Below the pieces are notes generated by a model. That model ran no database searches, was not told the origin of the DNA, and saw only the letters and a program-made list of their open reading frames with translations. A stretch of DNA of 64,000 nucleotides from Hemibagrus wyckioides (lineage: Eukaryota; Chordata; Actinopteri; Siluriformes; Bagridae). A program made the position numbers and the translations under genes. Below, piece by piece: positions 13,732-26,353 of this stretch (positions within the stretch are counted from its first letter, which is position 1; each line of letters begins with the position of its first letter). The DNA lies in assembly GCF_019097595.1 (NCBI RefSeq), contig NC_080715.1, positions 24,836,573 through 24,900,572 on the forward strand, written 5' to 3'.

Positions 13732-14445
13732 TTATTTCTGGAAGCGAGATGTAGGAGTTGAATGCACCACTCTGGGTCCCCGACACACTCGACAGGGGCA
13801 GAGTGGTGTCCCTGCCACTCCCCGTGAACCCCATGGTGTAGACTCCTCCGGGGCCAGAGCACTATTCAGTGGCAATGAAGAACACTGGGTCAGTCCAAGT
13901 GACTGTTCTGGTGAACTGAGCAAGAGCTGTCCTGGCCCAGTCAGAAATGGCCACCCTCCTGTCAGGAGCAGGTGCGGTACAGTCCCTCCGATGCTGACCT
14001 CACCTAGCAGCCGCCTCATCTCCTGGAGGGAGGAGCCAAGGAGCAGGATGTAGTTGCGAGCCAAGACCAGCGTGGAGATCTTGGAAAGACGGCGGCCATT
14101 CGGAGAAGCTCCAAGTGGTAGATAAGGGTGTTGCAGCCCTCCTCCTGCAGCCAAGGATGAGGTTGGGGAGGAAGAGTATGGTACCATTACCTCCCGCAAA
14201 GCATCCATGGCCAAGTTTAGGTCTTGCATTCTCTTTCTCTCACGGCTGTTGATTTTCCGTCTTAGTTCCTGCTGCTCTTCCAGGCTGAGCTCTCGAGGAA
14301 ATTTAGGGTGTCTCTGCGGGCTATGAAGACTCCCAGAACTACTACCTGATCCTCCTGCTCCTGTAACCATTCCTGATCTGGGCATGAGCTCATGAAAAGT
14401 GCCCTCTCCCTGTCCCTTGCACCTGAAACTTGACACAGGCTGCAT
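13732..14445 (-). CDS. olig1: Olig1 bHLH transcription factor
   Basis: A 237-residue intronless CDS ending in TAA. Residues about 61-150 form an Olig-type bHLH domain: basic region and helix 1 with [20 protein letters not shown] (64-83), helix 2 with [19 protein letters not shown] (118-136) and [12 protein letters not shown]. The [14 protein letters not shown] and LLLGSSLQE words are typical of Olig1 rather than Olig2/3. The C-terminus keeps the CxCxxC cysteine cluster (CPCRVC, 217-222). Family role: nuclear, E-box-binding regulator of oligodendrocyte differentiation, acting with E proteins and Olig2. The loop is about 16 residues longer than in mammalian Olig1, with Ser/Gly/Pro-rich sequence at 91-116. 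The N-terminus lacks the Ser-rich tract of mammals. It lies 3' of olig2 in the same orientation, as in human. Confidence 0.95.
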   Translation of the reverse strand: MQPVSSFRCKGQGEGTFHELMPRSGMVTGAGGSGSSSGSLHSPQRHPKFPRELSLEEQQELRRKINSRERKRMQDLNLAMDALREVMVPYSSSPTSSLAAGGGLQHPYLPLGASPNGRRLSKISTLVLARNYILLLGSSLQEMRRLLGEVSIGGTVPHLLLTGGWPFLTGPGQLLLSSPEQSLGLTQCSSLPLNSALAPEESTPWGSRGVAGTPLCPCRVCRGPRVVHSTPTSRFQK

Positions 14446-14504
14446 GTTTCTGAAGTCTCAAAGGCTCAAACCTACACTTGCACCACAAACCGATGATCTG
14501 CTCA

Positions 14505-14633
14505 CTAAAGTCAGATGCACATCTAGATCACAGCAAGAGATCCAGGAGAGTCTAAGTCAATCCGGGAAAGCAATAACTCTTGATCCTTAAACACTTCCTC
14601 TTAGATTAATCCAATAACGTTTTGAGAACTTAC
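14505..14633 (-). other. olig1: predicted olig1 5'UTR intron
   Basis: On the minus strand a strong donor (GGAGG followed by GTAAGTTCTC) at 14633 and an acceptor with a TCTGACTTTAG end at 14505 would remove 129 bases from the 5'UTR, leaving about 59 bases before the ATG. A second possible acceptor lies slightly nearer the start codon. Upstream of the donor lies an AT-rich leader with no clear TATA box. Prediction from splice consensus only. Confidence 0.5.
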
Positions 14634-14639
14634 CCTCCA

Positions 14640-15373
14640 GTGAAGCAGTTTCTGAAGTCCATACTCATCCACTGAGTAGCCAGTTAAAAAAATACTGTAT
14701 CAATGAATAAAATATAGGAATCTAAGACAAATAAAATATGATCCTCCAAGATGATATCCTTTAGCTGATCTTTTAGTGCTAGAATGACAGTTATCCTAGT
14801 AGACTTCTTTGTCACGCAGTCTCTATCTGGCTGAACCACACTCTCTCAGAGCATAGGGAGCAAATGAGGAAGAGAAGACACAGGTAATGAGCTAATGCTG
14901 TAATTAACTCGTCTTCTCCCCCTCTCCTCTGAAGGCAAAAAGCTACAAAACAGTTGCATCCTCTATTTTGACATTCTGTCTATGATCCTGCCCCTTAAGG
15001 GAAGTTACAAAGAGAGAGAACGAGTGAATGATGACATGTTCAAAACAAGGAAATGAAGGAAGTGTTTTTGAAATGAAAGGATGGGAATGGTGAGGAGGTT
15101 ATAGCAAATGGTTTGAGCAACCGGTGCTGTCTGACTGGTGAATGGTATTATGGCATCCACACACACACTTTTACACATGAGCAGAGACAGGAACTGCATT
15201 AAAAGAGCAATCACCATGCCAGGCACCTGCAGAGCAACAGAACACAACCTGCCTGTATTATATAGATGTGTGTGTGGGGGGCTGTGTGTTTTTCTACAAT
15301 CTAACCTATAAAAGCCAGCCTGTGATGGATTAGAGCTGGGTGTTTGTCCGCTGTGTGTGTTTTGTGTGTGAGC

Positions 15374-15404
<31 letters not shown>

Positions 15405-18400
15405 CATGTCTGTGTGTGCGTCTATGAAAAGAAACAGAAACAGAAAGAAGGAGCGAGGGACAGGCCAGAAAGGGACACCTGCACTGCCACAGAGACAGAG
15501 AGAGGAGATGAAAAAGAGGGGCAAAGAAAGAACCTGGTGTCCACCCACAACAACGTCCCCCCCTTCCACTCTCTCCATCCTTCCTTCCAGCTTGCGGGGG
15601 CTGAATGGGGTGGTGTGGGGGGATCACATCCGTACCCCTGCCCCCAGCATCCACTGCTCCCCTTTATCACCAGGCTGCTGTGGGTTAGGGCCCGTTGGAG
15701 CCAGACAGGGACATGAGGGCCGTCTTTGTGGGGTTCTCGGTGTGCTCCGGCTGGGCCAAGCTGGCCAGCCAGGCCTGGGTTTCTGGAGCTGCACCTGGAG
15801 CTTCAATCAGCTCATTCACACCAAGCCTGTTTCCTGTGGACACTATTAAACATTACAGCATGCCTGGATGAGCAGGGCACTGCTGGCTGGTCTTAAACAG
15901 ACAAGTGCATTTATAAATCTAATCCCTAGCAGACGTGCACACATTTTTTTTAAACTATTCAAAACGGATATCCTCTGTATATTACCTTCCAGAACAATGT
16001 GCTTGATAGCTTCCACACCTTTAAGTTTATTTGCCAAGTCGAAACTGAAATTGATATTTTAATTCATTTGCTACTTGTTTTAGTTTTTTAGCACATAATT
16101 AAAAAAAATGTTGGCTGGATGGTGTGTAGCGCTGAAAATGTTCTCATACAAACCTTCCATTTATTGGTCACATATATGGGCTAGGGAAAAATTATATGAA
16201 CCATTGCCAGAAGAGTGTAGAAGCTATCAAAGCTACTCAAACACGGAGAACACAGAGCCAGTAAAACATAAATTGCTATATAATTATTATAAATAATCTG
16301 TTTAAAAATTGTGTATGAGTCCACCATTTATTTTATTTAGTGGTCTAGTTATGCAGAATGCATCATATGTATGTAGCACTACATCATCTGTCTAAGTAGA
16401 CCATACCAAGGACATACCAGGATTTGACTGAAATGGCCTAAACCCTGCATATATAAAGATCACAAGAGAACACAAAAACACAAGAGAAACTAATTCTATC
16501 TATTCTATTTAGACCATTTAAGTCCATAGGCAGCTATTTTAATTGCTAAAATAGCTCTATTGCTAAAGTGAGTGTAAATCTCACTTTAACAGGATAATTG
16601 CAGAACAAATTAATTATGCTGGCAGCATTTACCCATTGAAGGATTCTGAATGTGGCACAGTCCAGCAGCAAGATTTACACCAACTTCTAAAAAACTGGCT
16701 ATGGAATTTGGCTAATGATGCCCTGCATATGGCTGCAAAAATGCTATGCTGCCAGTTCTGTCAGCTTAATTACTCCATACAAGCAAATGCACAAACAAAC
16801 AAACAAACAACCAGCCTCACAGAAGTTCTGTGAAGTTTGACAGTTAATGCAAACTCCCTTTCCTACCATCTGAAAGGTCAAAACAGATAACACACGGAAA
16901 TCAACAACAAGGAAACAGAGAACGTCTGTTTCCATATTCATAGCTAGGACACAGACGTTTCGGAGCGTCTGCTAAATGCCGGCTGCACTCACTCACCCGC
17001 CGGCTGCTGGGCCCTCGCCAGCTTGTGGCCACACGGTGTGCTGTACTGAGCTGTCCTGTGCACCAGATAACCTGCATAAAGCAAAGTTCTAATGAGAAGT
17101 TAACAGATGTCAACAACTATGTTCTCTCATTTCCAGCTCTATAGGGAGACAGGTGCAGAGACACACCACAGGGCCTCTAAGTCAGACGGTTGATTCAGAC
17201 ACAAAGCAAATAAAAAAAGACCCTTCAATCGAGGGAGAAAGGGTAGAGATTGGGGAAAAGAGTATGTGAGTGATGGGGACAACATCAGATCTATGGAAAT
17301 TTAGTTTGCTATGTGGCTTCAGGCTCAGGGCCATAGCTATGAGAAGTTTACAAGCTGTTAATAGAGCGGAACCAATGGGTTGAAGGCTGGGCATTGTGCC
17401 TCTCAGCATGCTGTGGGAAATGTTGGCCTGGGCAGAGCTGGAGCCTACTCAGATGGAGAAGGAGCCAGGGAGGGATGACCTGTGGGTCTTTTGTCCCCAT
17501 GGCCGAAGCACAGTCGTCACAGCAGATCCCAAATCAAAAACTTGCTGTCACACACTCACAGTTAGTCATAGCCTGCTGAGGACACACTGATTAGAGCTGT
17601 CACTAACTACTCAGTGACAGCTGCTGGACGTGTCATATTTCACTAATGAGAGCTCTCACTCAAGGAACATGTGCATCTTACAACTGAGCTTGAGCATCAA
17701 CACTGGTGGACACTGTTTGGAAGACAAGACTATGTACTACTTTAATGATTCATCTTCTTCTTGAGTGCAGACATAATATATCTTGCCCGGCAAAGTATCT
17801 ACTTCTTATAAACTTATAGGTCAAAACATTTCACAAAGGTTTGGTATTTTAAGTTCTTTTATACTATCCATATGGAGAGATCAAAAAGTTATCCCCAGGC
17901 AGACTGCTTTTTCATCCAGACTCCGACAGTGATGAATCTTTGCCTGACACTGACATCTTTAACACAGCCGCAAAGTAATCACACAGGGCCCTGGTCAACC
18001 CTGTATCTTCTAATAAAGTTTCTCGTTTGCATTTGTGTGTGTATGTGCATGGCAGTTTACTCCCACACTCTGTGCAAAGGGGGCAAGAGGAAGGTTAGGG
18101 AGGTAAAAGAAGAGTGAAAGATATGATGGATGAGAAGGGCTGGTCTACAGATGAGCGAACAAGCATTAAGAGACAGATGGAAATAAAGAATAGACACTTG
18201 AACAGAAAACACACTGGCAAAGGAATGCACCATTGAAAAAGGCAATTCAACAAGAAAAGGAAAACCGGAACCATACCATGCCCATAACCAAGGTCATGAG
18301 GAAATAGGCGGAGAGTTACTTAGGACGAAGTGATTCGGCACACTTTGTCAAAATTCCAAAATATTATTGATATTATACAGCATGATTTTATTGCCATTTG

Positions 18401-18864
18401 TATATCCATCTCCATCACAGCTGTATACTGATCAAGTCACAGTAACCAGTGCTTTGAACTATGTAAGGAGATCATTAGCTGGGTGGATGGTGAAGACAGC
18501 ATGGTGTGATGAGTCTCAAGTTCTCAGACACTGATCAGGATTAATGAAAAGAAATTAAGATAAATTATGGACAAGCAAAGGGAGATGCTTTACAATTTTG
18601 GGCTCTGCTGTCATTCAAGCATCCATGAAGAAGCCCTCACAGACATAAATAAAGAGAGGCTGTATTTTACAAATTGTTCAACAATAAATCATGATAAACT
18701 TTGTGGATTGAGAAACAGGGTAAATTATTTTCTTTAAAACCGTCAACCCAACTACTGTTCTGTTGCAAACTCTATTATTAACACTAATAGCAGTTGCTCT
18801 CTTATCTCTGTGTAATCACCAGAATATCATCAAATTAACATTTTACTAAAGTTGATAGCTATCA
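14640..18864. other. intergenic between olig1 and the Tc1 element
   Basis: Probable olig1 first exon and promoter near 14634-14950, then intergenic DNA. It includes a GT run at about 15371-15401 with a purine-rich flank, and a GC-richer patch at 16960-17060 with CGGAGCGTCTGC and GCCGGCTGC words. I see no further gene. Confidence 0.5.
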
Positions 18865-20120
18865 TATACACTATATTGCCAAAAGTATTCCCTCACCCAT
18901 CCAAATAATCAGAATCAGGTGTTCCAATCACTTCCATGGCCAAAGGTGTATAAAATCAAGCACCTAGGCATGCAGACTGTTTTTACAAACATTTGTGAAA
19001 GAATGGGTCGCTCTCAGGAGCTCAGTGAATTCCAGCGTGGAACTGTGATAGGATGCCACCTGTGCAACAAATCCAGTCGTGAAATTTCCTCGCTCCTAAA
19101 TATTCCACAGTCAACTGTCAGCTGTATTATAAGAACGTGGAAGTGTTTGGGAACGACAGCAACTCAGCCACGAAGTGGTAGGCCACGTAAACTGACGGAG
19201 CGGGGTCAGCGGATGCTGAGGCGCATAGTGCGAAGAGGTCGCCAACTTTCTGCAGAGTCAATCGCTACAGACCTCCAAACTTCATGTGGCCTTCAGATTA
19301 GCTCAAGAACAGTGCGCAGAGAGCTTCATGGAATGGGTTTCCATGGCCGAGCAGCTGCATCCAAGCCATACATCACCAAGTGCAATGCAAAGCGTCGGAT
19401 GCAGTGGTGTAAAGCACGCCGCCACTGGACTCTAGAGCAGTGGAGACGCGTTCTCTGGAGTGACGAATCGCGCTTCTCCATCTGGCAATCTGATGGACGA
19501 GTCTGGGTTTGGCGGTTGCCAGGAGAACGGTACTTGTCTGACTGCATTGTGCCAAGTGTAAAGTTTGGTGGAGGGGGGATTATGGTGTGGGGTTGTTTTT
19601 CAGGAGCTGGGCTTGGCCCCTTAGTTCCAGTGAAAGGAACTCTGAATGCTTCAGCATACCAAGACATTTTGGACAATTCCATGCTCCCAACTTTGTGGGA
19701 ATAGTTTGGAGCTGGTCCCTTCCTCTTCCAACATGACTGTGCACCAGTGCACAAAGCAAGGTCCATAAAGACATGGATGACAGAGTCTGGTGTGGATGAA
19801 CTTGACTGGCCTGCACAGAGTCCTGACCTCAACCCGATAGAACACCTTTGGGATGAATTAGAGCGGAGACTGAGAGCCAGGCCTTCTCGTCCAACATCAG
19901 TGTGTGACCTCACAAATGCGCTTCTGGAAGAATGGTCAAAAATTCCCATAAACACACTCCTAAACCTTGTGGACAGCCTTCCCAGAAGAGTTGAAGCTGT
20001 TATAGCTGCAAAGGGTGGACCGACGTCATATTGAACCCTATGGATTAGGAATGGGATGTCACTTAAGTTCATATGCGAGTCAAGACAGGTGAGCGAATAC
20101 TTTTGGCAATATAGTGTATA
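18865..20120 (+). mobile_element. Tc1-like DNA transposon, nearly intact
   Basis: A 1256-bp element bounded by terminal inverted repeats beginning TATACACTATATTGCCAAAA at both ends. About 26 bases are identical, followed by diverged CTCACC words, and the terminal TA fits the TA target-site duplication of the Tc1/mariner superfamily. It encloses one transposase reading frame in plus orientation. The ITRs are short (about 32 bp). It lies between olig1 and olig2. Apart from one nonsense codon it looks complete, which suggests a fairly young insertion. Confidence 0.95.
19003..20034 (+). pseudogene. Tc1-like DD34E transposase with one internal stop
   Basis: A frame of 343 codons starting with [10 protein letters not shown], a usual Tc1 start; an upstream in-frame ATG at 18919 lies by the ITR and is not needed. 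Residues about 1-110 carry two helix-turn-helix regions of the paired-like DNA-binding domain with the GRPRKL linker at 59-64. The catalytic triad is D154 (WSDESRF), D245 (FQHDCAPVH) and E280 (SPDLNPIEHLW), giving the DD34E spacing. Codon 234 is TAG (19702-19704), and the frame continues unbroken to TGA at 20032. The stop falls between the first and second catalytic Asp, so the product would be inactive. Confidence 0.95.
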
Positions 20121-20878
20121 CATTAACTTTTTTCCAATGAGCACTGAACTGGAATGGAAAGACTGAAGCTGCTTAATAATAAACTTCATGCAAGCAAGCT
20201 CAAACATTTGTGGTAGCACTACTCTTTATTTCCCAGTTTATTATTATACACTAAAATTTATTTATGGTATATGTTGTGGATGTGTATATAACTAAAATAA
20301 TATTAAAAATAATACTGCAAATAATATTCAGCCATTTAATCATTAAAGAAATTCTTTAAAGACATATAGTGATGATCAGCATGACCAATATGCAAACAAC
20401 CAGACTAATAATTTGTAAAATACTTGCCATATAATCAATATAACGCAATACCATATTTTAAATAAAGAGTTCTTCCAAAATTAAGAACTTTTAATTTCAC
20501 TGATTCATTTATTTCACTGGAATTAGACACTAAATCTAACTGTGTATTTGCATGGCCTTTCTCTTTGGGTCAGATTTTTTTTTAATTCTGTGAAATATTA
20601 TGTTGTTACCCTTCCTTAATTAAAAGCATATTAAATATACGTTCAATACATCAATTTATATCAACTTCAAATCATTCAAATTCCGATTATTTCATGTATT
20701 TTATACTTCTAAGGAAGTGAAACAGTTACTTTTGGAAGATGAGCTCAGAAAGTTATAGCTAATATAATTTGGGGTTGCAAAAGGTTAGCATGTATGTTCC
20801 CTCAGGGTTAGACAGAAGCATATGCTTGAAAAAGCTCCGATTTCAGAACAAACGGGAATAATCTGACACTCACACTCA

Positions 20879-20929
<51 letters not shown>

Positions 20930-22587
20930 ACACATACACTTGTGGTGCAGCTTTTCTCAAAGAAGGATGAACACTCATCAGATCATTTCCACTCTGAATG
21001 GTTTAAGCCAGACAGCCACTAACAAAGGTCTTGTAACAAACACACACACACACACAGAGTGGCCTGTGGAGCTCCCATGGTGCTCTTTGAAGTTGTGTTG
21101 TGACCAGGACATGTCCTCTTTTCATAGAGTGTCCACACTTGGCCAGTCATGAATATCCAAGAGTTCACTGCTCTTACAGGATTATCCCCTCTTTCTTTAA
21201 CTGCTCAAACATTCTCAATGCCCAGCTCTTTCTCTCTCTTTCCATCTCTCTCTCTTTTATACTTTCCTTTATCTCTCTCTGTCCATCTTTCTCTTCTCCA
21301 TCTGTCTTTGTGGCTCTGAAGCGTTCAGTAAACACATTGATCCATCATGTATTGGAGTTTGTTGGCTTTGGATCATAGACCTTTGGATGCACACATAACC
21401 TCTACTCATGACCTTACACACACACACACACACACAGACACACACACAGACACACACACACACAGCTGGTTTGGAACAAATACAGAGTTAGAAGCATTAC
21501 TGAGACTTCCTGAACTCCCAGTTATATCTTCTAGTATTAGAACATGTCCATGCCATGTGCCGTTTAAGGAAGAACAGATGAAGGAGAGAGAGCGAGAAAG
21601 ACGATTAGTCCTCCCCAGGGAAAAGAGTGCTCATATGGCTACTGTATCAACACCCCCCCACACACACACACATTCACACCACCTCAGTTCATGATGGTTT
21701 CTTGGCATGATCATAGTGACTGAATAATATTAATAGTAAAAATGATGAATAAATCAAGCACATCCCTACACTGTACTAATCCCAATAGAACTGGAGTTGC
21801 AAACCACAATAAAGAGATAATCCTCTCTTAAACAATGCCGATTGTCCTACAAAGCTACAGAAACACTTTATTTTATTTGTTTATTTTTTCTCTTTTCTTT
21901 CTTTCATTTGGTGTTTGCACTGCGCCAAGTCTTTCTAATCCTTTGCGCCAACACATACCAAAGTGTGAAAGAGCCTGCATCTGGACTGGACCAGGGATTT
22001 AAAAATGGGTTTGAGAAATGTAACACACACACACACACACGACCCACCATAAATATTCAAACAGTAAAAAACACAATCTGTCAGTTTAATCTGTTAGGAC
22101 TGCTGTCTTGGCGATGACTGAAAATGGTCCTTACTCTTTAAATCTATCCCTAAATGGACAACAGACAGAATAGTACACAGTCTTCCATGATATGTAAAAG
22201 CTGATGGTAAATACTGTTAAATGCCTAATATAACTGTGATCCATAAAGGGAAAATGGACTGATTTTGGGAATAATCTCAATCATTCATTTAATTTGAAAA
22301 TGTCATATCCATTGTCTTCTCACGATATCAACAAATGTGGAACATGGTCTTTGATAGGCATGATAAAATCTGTCAAGTAGTTTCCTGTCTACATTTTTTT
22401 GTTATACCTGAATGAAACACTGAAATTAAATATTTCAAATCAAGTCAATTAATTAAATTGTTTATTAGGTCAGGTCAGGTAAGATGACTTTCACAAATTA
22501 TTATTCAAGCATTTTGTTAATAACATTATGTTTTATTTTTTAGAGATGATCATTTAGTGTTTCAATTATACCCATTAACATGCCATA
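20121..22587. other. intergenic with microsatellites
   Basis: AT-rich DNA with a CT run at about 20881-20926, an interrupted AC/AG array at about 21413-21465 and a smaller AC run near 22022-22040. No gene seen. Confidence 0.6.
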
Positions 22588-22905
22588 ATAGTAAAGTGGC
22601 TTATTGGTTAGCACATTTGCCTCACACCTCCAAGTTTGGGGGCTTGCATGAGTTTGCATGTTCTTCCCATGCATCTGGGGTTTTCTCAGGGTATGACTGT
22701 TTCCTCCCCCAGTCCAAAGACATGTGTTGTAGGCTGATTGGCATCTCTAAATTGTCTTTAGTGTGTGTGCAATTGTGCCATGCTATGGGATGGCACCTTG
22801 TCCCTTGCCTTGTGCTTGCCTTGAGTCCCATGGGATAGGATCCAAGGTGCCCTGGGACCCTGTGTAGGATAAGCAGTACAGAAAAATGGATGGATGATTG
22901 ATGAC
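22588..22905 (+). repeat. tRNA-headed SINE-like repeat
   Basis: The head contains a pol III A-box-like TGGCTTATTGG, followed by words shared with an abundant teleost repeat (GAGTTTGCATGTTCTTCCC, CAGTCCAAAGACATGTG, AATTGTCTTTAG, GGGATAGGATCC) and a GGATGGATG tail. Two further copies occur at 37552 and 40425. The family name is not assigned; catfish Mermaid-type repeats are one possibility from memory. Confidence 0.75.
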
Positions 22906-23394
22906 ATAATAGTAACATACAACATTTCATTAAAAAAAAAAAAAAAATTCAAGCAAATTATTCATAATAAAAAACACAGTCAAGCAAACATAATTTACAT
23001 TGTTTTAAGTCAGCAGGATATTTTATACATGTATAACTTTTTGTTACTTTTTAATGCTTTTCTCTAACATAAGAGCTGCGTGAAGCAAACCACTACACCA
23101 ACAGGTGGTTTTTTTTTTTATTATTATATATACCTGTGTACGCACAGGTACTGTGTGTGTGTGTGTGTGTGTGAGTGATTATTTCATGGCACGTGCAGAA
23201 TACTTTTCTGAAAGTTCTGTTAGTGTTATCTCTTATAAAAAGTTTCATCGCTGCATTCGTGGATGAATAATTCTGTGAAAAACCTCACAAAGATTTCACA
23301 TGTTTAATGCAGAGCCTACTCCTCTGGTCCACAGAGATCACGCAAACCCAGCACAATCACATACTACTATTCTACCAATCAACAAACACTGTAA
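22906..23394. other. intergenic, no gene seen
   Basis: AT-rich; poly-A run at about 22932-22948 and a GT run at about 23154-23173. Confidence 0.6.
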
Positions 23395-23592
23395 TTAACA
23401 CGGCCTAAGTAGAGGCATCAGCTCGTACGACACATTCGCGGCATTTCGGCCATGCGTAATCTAATATTAGCACTTTGTGCTCCTTCATTTATGCAGTGAA
23501 ACGCAGTTCGTTTGCGGTTAATTGCGCACTCTCCGGCGGTACCTGGCTCATTGGCCGTGTGTCAGTGTTTAATTGGCACTGAGGCTGTGAAG

Positions 23593-23635
<43 letters not shown>

Positions 23636-23830
23636 GTTATTAAGGTGGAGGGCGTACGGTGGCTCGGCGGGGGAGGCGCGCGGTGATTAATTTGGAAACG
23701 CGATAGCGTGTAATTCTCATTACTTTTCGGGATAATTGCATTTTTACGCTCAGCAAATGGGCTAGGCGGCGAAGATTGCTAACAAGCAGATGTTTGTAAA
23801 GGGAGACAAGACATTTAGCAGACCTCTTGC
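23395..23830. promoter_or_regulatory. candidate olig2 3' enhancer / conserved element
   Basis: This block has many CpGs and little simple sequence, in sharp contrast with its AT-rich surroundings. It holds several TAAT-core homeodomain-type words (GCGGTTAATTGCGC, GTTTAATTGGCAC, GTGATTAATTTGG, TGTAATTCTCATTAC). A pure GA run at about 23597-23633 splits it. It lies about 2.5-3 kb beyond the olig2 stop codon. Function is inferred from composition, motif density and position. Confidence 0.45.
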
Positions 23831-24760
23831 TTCAATTTAATATGGAGTCAAACTCATAAACCTCCAATGCTTTATGCCTTCAGATACATTACGCACTTGT
23901 TATTGTCATAGCCCGAATACAGAAAGCATTAACCAATTAACTACCTGTTAAGGATCTGGAGTTTCCGCCTCTATTTACTGAAAGATGTAACTGGAACAGT
24001 TTTCCACTAGCTCTGGAAAACAAATAACGACAACGAGATAAACTTCCAGCTTGGTCTATTTGGGGGATGCTCTCTTTTCTCTGTTAGGTCACGGACCAGC
24101 TATCTTATTCCTGAGAATTTAGGTCTAGGCTAGGATTAAATAAGCATATAAAATGAGGACAGGTTATGGTATTTTATAACGCATTTCTGAAAACACACGC
24201 CTACCAGAATTACAAAAAATAAATTAATTAATAAAAAAAAAAAATAATAAAAAAAAACAGCCCAACTGAGATTTATGTATATTCCCATAACTCAAACTCA
24301 GTGCACTCTGGAGGTTGAAGGATTTTCTGTGCTCAGAAATCCTTTAATCTAGGCACAGAGGAACAACAAACAAATGCAAAAAATGAATATTCAGATTCCA
24401 TCTTATCTCCATATCGTTCCAGCTAAAAAGGTCATTGGAAACATTGTAAAAGATGAGAAAATGTGCTATCCAGCTGTTGTAGTTTAGTTATGTATTCCAC
24501 TAGATCCTCCTGGATTTATTCTCTCAGCTCGCCTCCTCTGTGTTTTACCAAGTCAAATGTGATTTCTGGCTTCCTCTGGACTTTAAATAATTTATTATTG
24601 TGCTTTGTTTATTTATGTATTTATTTATTTATTGCTCTTTATTCTGTTAACTTTCAGAGGATTAATAACGATAGATACATAAACAGATCTTATGAAACTC
24701 TTATACACAGTGAGGCCACTGCAAAAACACTGCACCGCCTTGATACTTATATACTTAAAT

Positions 24761-24763
<3 letters not shown>

Positions 24764-24828
<65 letters not shown>

Positions 24829-24833
24829 TAATA

Positions 24834-24864
<31 letters not shown>

Positions 24865-24885
24865 ATATTATTATTATTATTATAT
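24764..24885. repeat. (AAT)n followed by (ATT)n, self-complementary
   Basis: About 24 AAT units are followed within a few bases by about 15 ATT/TTA units, so the halves are reverse complements and can fold into one long hairpin. Confidence 0.9.
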
Positions 24886-25204
24886 AATTTAGCCATACTA
24901 CCGAATGCTTACTTATATGCCTTTTGTTTGTGCTTTCTCTTTTTAATTTAATGATGTTGCCTTCGTTTATTGGAGAGCCGAACTAATGGACTGATTTAAT
25001 ATTCACTGCCTATGTATATAATCATTGGCTATATCTAAAATTAATTTAAGTAATTGTATAAATGTTTTTGTAATTGAAAGATATTGTTGTATTTGCAAAC
25101 ATTTTACTGAGTGATCCCTTTATTGAAGTTAATATTTGTGGTCGGGTGTGATTTGAGTATTTGTTAAACTGCATTATGAGATCTATAATTTTTAGACACA
25201 TTTA

Positions 25205-25207
25205 ATC

Positions 25208-25270
<63 letters not shown>

Positions 25271-25610
25271 GCTTGCTTATATTTTCTGTAATTTAATCTA
25301 TGTTTAATTTCATGCGTGATGGTGCAGTTGTAATTTGTTTAATAAACATAATTGCGCAAATAATGTCTGCCTCGAAGACCACAGCTTCGTTGACCCTCAA
25401 TTTGTTACTAGACTCACCCTCATCCATCATTTAATTTAGTGCTTTCAATTTTTCTTGGATATTCAGATAAAGCCTCTATTGCAAAATAATAAAATATAAT
25501 AATATTAATAATATGTAATATAAGATATTATTATTGTAATAACATAATAATAATAACAATACTACTACTACTACTACTACTACTACTAATAATAATAATA
25601 ATAATACGTT
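25205..25610. repeat. AAT and ACT trinucleotide arrays
   Basis: (AAT)n at about 25207-25270 (about 21 units), and a compound (ACT)n(AAT)n array at about 25559-25606. The sequence between is AT-rich. Confidence 0.9.
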
Positions 25611-26032
25611 TTAGGTCGTTTTGAGTGATGTGTGAGCCTAAGAGTCAGAAGCGCAGATTAATGTCTCAGAGTAGATGATGGTTTTTGGTTGACTAAAAAA
25701 AAAAGGTGCAATTATTAATAATTATTTTATTTAACTACATTTACAGTTTCAGTACATTCCTCATTCATTTAGCATAAAATCGAAAATAAGTAAATAAATA
25801 TCGTTTCACACTTTTATAAAAAATAAAAATGACCATTCTTTGTGTCGGACAGTGACAACATAAACCAGGAGCAAAATAAGAAAAAGGAAATAAAAGAGGG
25901 AGAAAGAGGGAAATTAAGAAAGACATGGGAGAGATGAGCAGGTGCAATACGACTTCAGTCTCAGGTAAACGAATTTACCCCAAAACTAATATAGAAGCTC
26001 TCATACTGTACAAACACTACATATTTACAAAT

Positions 26033-26038
26033 TTATTT
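26033..26038 (-). terminator. candidate olig2 poly(A) signal
   Basis: AATAAA on the minus strand about 316 bases past the olig2 stop. AT-rich context offers alternatives. Confidence 0.3.
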
Positions 26039-26353
26039 ACACACGTATCGCCAAGGTTTGGGTTATACTCCCCATGTTGTTTTTTTTGTTTTTTGAAAGA
26101 GACAGAATAGACTCACATAAATGTACCCTGCTGTAAAACCTACTTCAGCTAACATGTTAGCAAAAACATCTATGTTAGTGTCACTGAGCTGTCTTTCTTA
26201 ATGCTCCAATTCACCCGCAACTTATTTTTGGAGACAAAGCCGATTATGGCACGAAGAAGTGTATGAGGCTGTGTCAAACCACGAATTGTCTTTAAGTGTC
26301 TCTAAATATAAAGTCTTAATATTTATCCGCATGGTTTAACAAAGGTTCTTGAG

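Noticed and set aside
19326..20219. 297-codon frame opposite the Tc1 transposase
   Set aside because: It is the mirror of a conserved transposase gene, has no family resemblance and runs beyond the element.
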